A DNA stretch of 50,706 nucleotides. Origin: Zarea fungicola. Taxonomy: Eukaryota > Ascomycota > Sordariomycetes > Hypocreales > Cordycipitaceae. Below are positions 45,560 to 50,706 of the stretch, in pieces. Location: positions 1 through 50,706 of the forward strand of contig FWCC01000395.1 in NCBI GenBank assembly GCA_900169235.1. The letters are read 5' to 3'. A program made the translations under genes and the position numbers. The notes under the pieces were generated by a model, which ran no database searches, had not been told where the DNA came from, and saw only the letters and a program-made list of their open reading frames with translations. Each line of letters opens with the position of its first letter. The stretch's first letter is position 1.

Positions 45560-47412
45560 ATGGACTTCACAAGAAAGCGTGTGCGGTCAACTCGGCGTGA
45601 TTCGCAGGCCTCTCATGCTTTACATCCATGCCAACCTTGCAAGCTTCGAAAAAGACGCTGCGGTAAGGAGCTGCCAGAATGCTCACTATGTATGAGGTAT
45701 GATGTCGTGCCCATCTCTCTCTTTGGCCGCTTTATATCCTGCCAGGTCTATCGTAAAACTCTTTGTAATCCTAGCTTACCTGTAATTGCAAAGGACTGGC
45801 CGTCCATGCGAGTATGCGGCCTCAACCACGTCGGGCGTGTCCAAGAGACACCAGCTGCGTGACATTACTCACAAGCGATTCCCAGCAGCATATTTCCTAG
45901 ATTATGCATTGTTCCAACACTGCAATCTCGCCATTGAAAAGCCCCAGATGTCTCTGCCACCAACATTTCTTGATGCAACCCCGAGTACGGATGAAGTACG
46001 GCTCATAGCAGACGGTTTCTTCAAGTCGGTGCACGTGTGGTTTCCAATAATCAATCGGAACAAGTTTTACGGGAGTTTCACGCATGCATCTCTACAGCAC
46101 GAAACTGACCTAGCAATTCTTGTGCTCTGTATGAAAATGTTTACTGCTCAACCTTCCGAGACAGAACAAACCTCAAAGGCAACGTATTTATCAGTCAAGC
46201 CACTCCTCGTGCAGCTAGAACAGGCTGGGTTTCTCAACATTACCATGCTGCAAGCTCTTCTCCTAACGGCACTGTACGAAATCGGCGCTGGTATCTATCC
46301 GTCCGCATACATGACTGTTGGGAGCTGTGCTAGATATGCATCCGCCCTTTCCCTGGATAGAGATATATTCAAGTGGGACCAGAGCGCGTCGGACTGGATT
46401 GGTATGGAAGAGCGCCACAGAGCATGGTGGGCTGCTGTCGTTCTCGACCGGTACGTTGGTCCATGGCGCGGTTGGCTTGTTCATGCCTATTCTAACATGC
46501 AGCGAAAAGTTTCGTGAATAGTACCTGTCCAGAGAGGGCTCCATGCACGCCTGACCCTACGGAGCTGCAGTTTCTTCCTTTTCTCGACAGTGACTGGGAC
46601 CTCGGGGTAGGTAGTGCTTCTCACCCGGACAACGGCAACCCATCCTGACATGTACTGAGCACAGAAACGACCAAGCGTGGCACCACTCAGGCTCTCGGCA
46701 TCTTTTGAGGACAAGTTGGGCAAGTTTGCGAGGATGGCCCAGGCAACCCACCTGCTGGCTCGTGTTCTCCGCCACTTGCGTGATGGAACCATGGACAGAG
46801 AATTCCTTGATGGGGAGAGGGAGACTCTGAACCGCGCCTTACGCTCGCTTTTAAATCTAACAGTGGCCGAGGAGATGTCTACTGATGCAACGGCATTCTG
46901 CTCTCCCATAGCGCTGTTAGGCAGGTACTTTCAGTCTCCCAGGTACTCTCTTTCACACTTCAACACTAATGTTGTGGGTAGCGCACTGTTGCTGTTGCAT
47001 TCTTATTCCGCAATTCCTAGCAATTCACTCGATGCACCCGCAAAACTCAGCAAGCAAGGATATATTCTGGCTATAGATTGTAACGCGCGAGCGATACTTC
47101 CTATTGCACGACGTATCAGAAATGCGTGGACATCTGCTCCGAGGCATCCCTCGCCATTTGTTTTGGACTGGATGTATCGCTGCACGGTTGCCTGCAACAG
47201 CATCCAAAAGGGGAAAGCTTCCGTGGATGAGAATTGTATGCAGGAGGTCAGGGAAGCAATGAAGCTCTTGAGCTATCAATGGCCAGTTGGAGGTATGCCT
47301 TTCCCCATTTCTCAATATTCCCGGGCAAAGTCTAACTATAGTGGCAGATTTATATTTTGAGCTTCTTGAAACGCGACAGCTGACCAACTTGCAGCTCGAG
47401 GCCGAAGCTTAA
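45560..47412 (+). CDS. Zn2Cys6 fungal transcription factor
   Basis: join(45560..45696,45794..46450,46510..46606,46665..47292,47348..47412), 527 residues, introns of 97, 59, 58 and 55 nt; phases match throughout. The first intron splits the zinc cluster, so the six cysteines (24, 27, 34, 41, 44, 51; CQPCKLRKRRC, CSLCMR, TGRPC) are complete only after splicing. The middle-homology domain is clear from HVWFPIINRNKF, LLTALYEIGAGIYPSAYMTVGSCARYASAL and AWWAAVVLDRFVN, then KFARMAQATHLLARVLRHL. It is a nuclear DNA-binding regulator of the usual fungal type, somewhat shorter than average. Neighbours are the hydrophobin-like protein and a tautomerase-family enzyme, but nothing shows that they are targets. 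The gene appears intact. Confidence 0.88.
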
Positions 47413-48103
47413 GTCCCAGGTCACGATATAGCTGAGTTGTCCCTGTATGGCTAGCTGGGGATATTCGCCACGACGATGCCTCTCAAATTGACTGTATTCG
47501 AGGTTATTAAACTATGTTCTATGTAGACATCAAATGACGCATGCTGTCTTGGAATGGCTTGCTTTGACTGAATAATGACACGCTGGGCGCTGCTGGCGCT
47601 AATAAAGTATGAAATTTTATGGAAGAAACTTTCAAAATTTAATTCTTGCCATCCACATCGCTGGAATACTGCAGAGTCCAGGTTACCCGCATGTTTCGCC
47701 TTGTTACTACTTTCAGTTACAACTTCCAGTTACTACTTCTGAGCAAGTGGATATCGCGGTCAAGGCGGAAACCGCGGCCGCAGCGCAAGATGCGGGCCGC
47801 ACTATACGATGCGGATGAGGCTGCGCCAATTGCGCGTGTCGGAAGAATGCGTAAATGTAAGATGATGTAGTAGGCGCACAGTGCGTTTCGGCAATTCCTT
47901 TTCCGCCGTATAAGCTGTTGCTGTTTAATCAGAATTAGTCAACGGTGTATTCCACGAGAGCCTGTAGGTGTGCATCCAGCCTGGCTATTTAAGGCAATAC
48001 GTGCCCGCGTTCATTCTTACTACACCTGCACATCTGCGACATCTTCATTTCTATCCAACAACATTTTCCACTGGACAAGTCAGTCATCGAGCTCCAAGTC
48101 GTT
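47413..48103. other. Intergenic, no gene seen
   Basis: About 690 bp containing the regulator 3' UTR and the tautomerase-gene promoter. The short open frames here resemble no family. Confidence 0.45.
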
Positions 48104-48658
48104 ATGCCTCTTTACGATGTAGAGTATGTGACGCCTCTCACGGCCGACCAGCAGAGACTTCTTGCCAACGTCTTTACCAATGTGCATTCCAAGCGCTTCA
48201 ACACGCCCCGCTACTTCATCAATGTTCGCTATACAGATGTTAGCGAGCAAGTTGTATTTCGCGGCGGCATTCAGAGAAAGTACAACCGTCTTATTCTTCG
48301 CACTCGGGCAGGGAGCAATCGATCGAATGAGCTCTACCTCGAGCATTGCAAAGACCTCGTCGCTGAATGGGAAACCATTGTTGGCAAGGACGGCGAGCAG
48401 GGTCTGCGCACCGTATGGGTCCTGGGTGCGCTAACCACTGCATTGGAAGCTGGTATCGGTCGCCCAAAGGTTAGTTTGTAGAAACTCTGTTGAAGTGCTA
48501 TCCTCTCCTCTCCCTGCAAATGCTCATCAATTTTACAGACTGGCGAAGAAGACACTTGGATCCAGGAAAATATGCAACACTTTAAAATGTTGGCAGCGGC
48601 CGGTGACGAGGACTTTGTGGAATTGATGAACGAGTTGGAAGCAAAGGAAAATCTCTGA
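48104..48658 (+). CDS. Tautomerase-superfamily enzyme (fungal Tautomerase_3 type)
   Basis: join(48104..48469,48539..48658), 161 residues, one 69-nt intron. The protein starts MPLYDVEYVTPL. After Met removal Pro would be the N-terminal residue, which is the catalytic base of the tautomerase superfamily (4-oxalocrotonate tautomerase, cis-CaaD, malonate semialdehyde decarboxylase). ADQQRLLANVFTNVHSKRF, PRYFINVRYTDVS and a downstream Trp/Glu-rich helix (AEWETIVG, ALEAGIG) match fungal proteins annotated as putative oxalocrotonate tautomerases. They likely act on small keto or halogenated acids in the cytosol; the substrate is unknown. The length fits the fungal family, roughly twice a bacterial 4-OT monomer. 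No degradation cluster surrounds it. Confidence 0.85.
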
Positions 48659-49303
48659 GTGGCTCGTAACAAGGCTTGATAATTTCAACTAATTCAAGTC
48701 CATTCTGGCGGTCTGTTTGTACACCCAAAGCGTCAATTCTTGCGCGTTTGAATGTTATGCTAGCATCTGTAGCGACAACTCCCTAATATAACCCTAACCC
48801 TGAGAATGACTCCAACTGCCTTCTGTCCTGGCACCGCCTGGAGCTAGTATCAGGTCTTGGCCCAGTAATTGGCGCATGAATGACCACATCGGGCAAATCA
48901 ATTCCCATTAACTATGTTACGTGGCGCACTAGAAAGATTTTCGGTGCTGATTCGCCGAGACAATCCACAGGCTACGGCTATACTGATTCAAATATACGAT
49001 AGTGTAGATTTTGATTTTATCAACTTGGTCAAGACACTCAAAACACTTAAAAAGCGCCTAAAACAGGATCATCCGTCGCAATTCATCAGTGGTTAACGCA
49101 GTAGTAAAAGCTGTGGACACGAAACCCGGTCAAGTCAAAAGAGCCTATATAATCGATACAGACTGACGCCCTCGCAGGTTCCAGTCAATGACTGGCCGTT
49201 GACAAGTGTCCAGCAACTGCAACTGCATGAGCCCATACATTAGCCAGAGATGCTGCAAATCTGGTTTCCACTCTGCGGTATGTTGTTTCCCTCTATCGTC
49301 AAA
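48659..49303. other. Intergenic with telomere-like repeat
   Basis: About 640 bp lacking a supported gene. A 60-codon frame at 48914-49096 has a possible helix but no known relatives. The telomere-like patch at 48781-48801 is listed separately. Confidence 0.4.
48781..48801. repeat. Interstitial telomere-like repeat
   Basis: Contains CCCTAA twice, once followed by CCCT, as CCCTAATATAACCCTAACCCT. The fungal telomere unit is TTAGGG/CCCTAA. Only two to three units are present, so it could be chance or a relic of an end fusion or repair event. Confidence 0.55.
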
Positions 49304-49715
49304 TTAGCAAACCCAATTCCACTTCATCTGCGGCGTGTACAGGTACATACTAGCATCATGAAAGACCGAAGGCTTTCCAAAAGTCGCATAAGTCCAATAA
49401 ACGGCACCATAGTTTGCTGGCCATTTAAATGCAAAGCCGGGGCAACTCAGTGAATCTCCACCAGATTTCGAGTTGGCCCACACAAACGCCCACCCACCCT
49501 CAATATCTACAGAGCGCCTCGCAGACACTAGATGATCGTTTCTCTGCGCATCTTGAACCCAGATGTCAAAGTTTCCAGAGTTCCACTATCAATGTTAGAT
49601 GTAAAAGAAAAATCAATTTTTTTTTCTGTGAATGGCTAGGCATGATGTTACATACAAAGCTTGTAGCAAACCCAAGTGAGGGGAGCATCGACGCTATCAG
49701 CAGCGAAGATCGCAT
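49304..49715 (-). CDS. Small secreted protein, unknown function
   Basis: complement(join(49304..49585,49656..49715)), 113 residues. The first exon encodes a signal peptide MRSSLLIASMLPSLGFATS and the 70-nt intron follows directly. The mature part is rich in aromatic residues (FDIWVQDA, WAFVWANS, FAFKWPAN, VYWTYATF) and has two cysteines, one in SLSCPGF and one at the very end (KWNWVC), so a single disulfide is likely. Size, secretion and aromatic richness resemble fungal effector-like secreted proteins, but I do not recognise a family. An alternative splice near the 3' end (donor GTATGT at 49351) could give another C-terminus, which I consider less likely because it would remove the second cysteine. 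Confidence 0.6.
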
Positions 49716-50706
49716 CTTGGCAAGTCGTCTCAGCAAGGAGCAGTAGGGAACAGGGCAATTAAGATACAGGGTTATGTAGAGCGACTCTTCCAGAACAGAG
49801 GCTGGCAGGTCCTTTTATAGGGCCAAAAACAAAAGAGGGAACACGCTACCTCTAATGCTACGAACTGGCGTTCAGGGGTCGCGTACTCTACAGTTCACTG
49901 TCAGCGCTTGCCACGAACATATAAACCGTTGGTTCCGCCATCTTCCGATCCGAGATGTGGATGCAGGATCAGTAGCTACAAGTAATTCATTTGTATTAAC
50001 TATTACGAGTAGAGTGAGTCTCGACCGATACTGGTTCAAATGCGTAGACGGTATGAAGGACGGCACCCTGTCACTTGTGTGCCGGTATCAGTCAATAATA
50101 ATTAATAACCTTGTTCAAGCGGGTCCTTGATTTGCACTGCTCTCATTTGTGGGTAGTTACCAACTCTGGATTTGGTCTAGATGAAGGACTCTAAACCAAA
50201 GATGGAATATCTGTCAGCACAGCAATCCTCAAACTGCAGGGATGGTGGCAGGCTTTCTCGTGAAAACAGCAGTCCCAGCCGCCGGCAACAGTGGCAGTAG
50301 CGGCGCAGTTATAGTCGAAAGCAACAATCCACCAGTCAGCGCTATTTCTCATGCCACAAAGGGTTCCGTGAGCCAGATAAAGGTCAAGTTTCACGCTTTT
50401 AGGTTTAGCTCCTCAATTCAATGCACCTCCACCGCCTAAAGTGCAACATCTAGTCCACTGGCCCTACAACCTACAAAGACACCGAAGAAATACAGTAACA
50501 TGCAAGTGGGCAAGTAAGCTAGCTCATAGGCCAACTAGTAGGCTATTTCATTAGTTGGTAGCTTACCAGCTTATACAAGGTAATACTAGCAGGCAGGTTA
50601 GCAGGTAGTACTTGAGCAAAAAGATCTTATAACGAGTGGGTATGCCAAGTTTTCTTAGAGTACTATAATTTATTGGTACTCTGAGTACTGGGTGTGATGG
50701 GTAAGT
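49716..50706. other. Intergenic to window edge
   Basis: About 1 kb with no supported gene. The last 200 bp are AT-rich with recurring CTAGTAGG, TTAGTTGG and AGCAGG words, which looks like worn repeat DNA. Short open frames on both strands around 50190-50440 overlap each other and have no recognised relative. Confidence 0.4.

Noticed and set aside
48914..49096. 60-codon plus-strand frame with a possible Lys-rich helix
   Set aside because: Short, no relatives recognised, no signal peptide or splice support.
50191..50439. Overlapping small frames on both strands, one Cys-rich
   Set aside because: They overlap each other, neither has a signal peptide or intron structure, and evidence favours chance.

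Overview
The window is nuclear DNA of a filamentous ascomycete (Pezizomycotina; a Sordariomycete such as a hypocrealean fungus is my inference). Genes are split by many short introns, mostly 45-70 nt, with GT(A/G)AGT-like donors and CTAAC/CTGAC-like branch points. Protein families are typically fungal: Zn2Cys6 regulators, a 14-TM DHA2 transporter, HET and NACHT/NB-ARC proteins and a hydrophobin-like protein. I saw no tRNA, rRNA or CRISPR array.

Region 1 (about 1-25.4 kb) is gene-dense. In order it holds a GNAT-like membrane protein; a Zn2Cys6 regulator divergent from a DHA2-type MFS exporter; an FGGY pentulose kinase; the nucleoporin Nic96/Nup93 with a GLFG- and Q-rich front end; a small P-loop kinase; a broken zinc-type alcohol dehydrogenase; a GS1/HDHD1-like HAD phosphatase; a CorA-like magnesium transporter; and an apparently intact NLR-like protein with alpha/beta hydrolase, NB-ARC and TPR parts.

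Region 2 (about 26-50.7 kb) is looser and looks accessory, with long AT-rich gaps and damaged genes. It holds a decayed PNP-NACHT-ankyrin NLR, an APH-type kinase, a secreted protein built of two nearly identical domains, a large fungal protein with a PD-(D/E)XK-like motif and a 15-bp coding minisatellite, a HET-domain gene with an in-frame stop, a hydrophobin-like protein, a second Zn2Cys6 regulator, a tautomerase-family enzyme, a small secreted protein and a short interstitial telomere-like repeat.

Two themes stand out. One is the divergent regulator/exporter pair, which may be a self-contained efflux module. The other is a stretch (21.7-43.1 kb) with two NLR-like genes of different architecture, a nuclease-like protein and a HET gene. 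It resembles a non-self-recognition island, and some members have decayed by stop codons or frameshift. Splice structures were read by eye and checked for frame continuity; no alignment or expression data were available.
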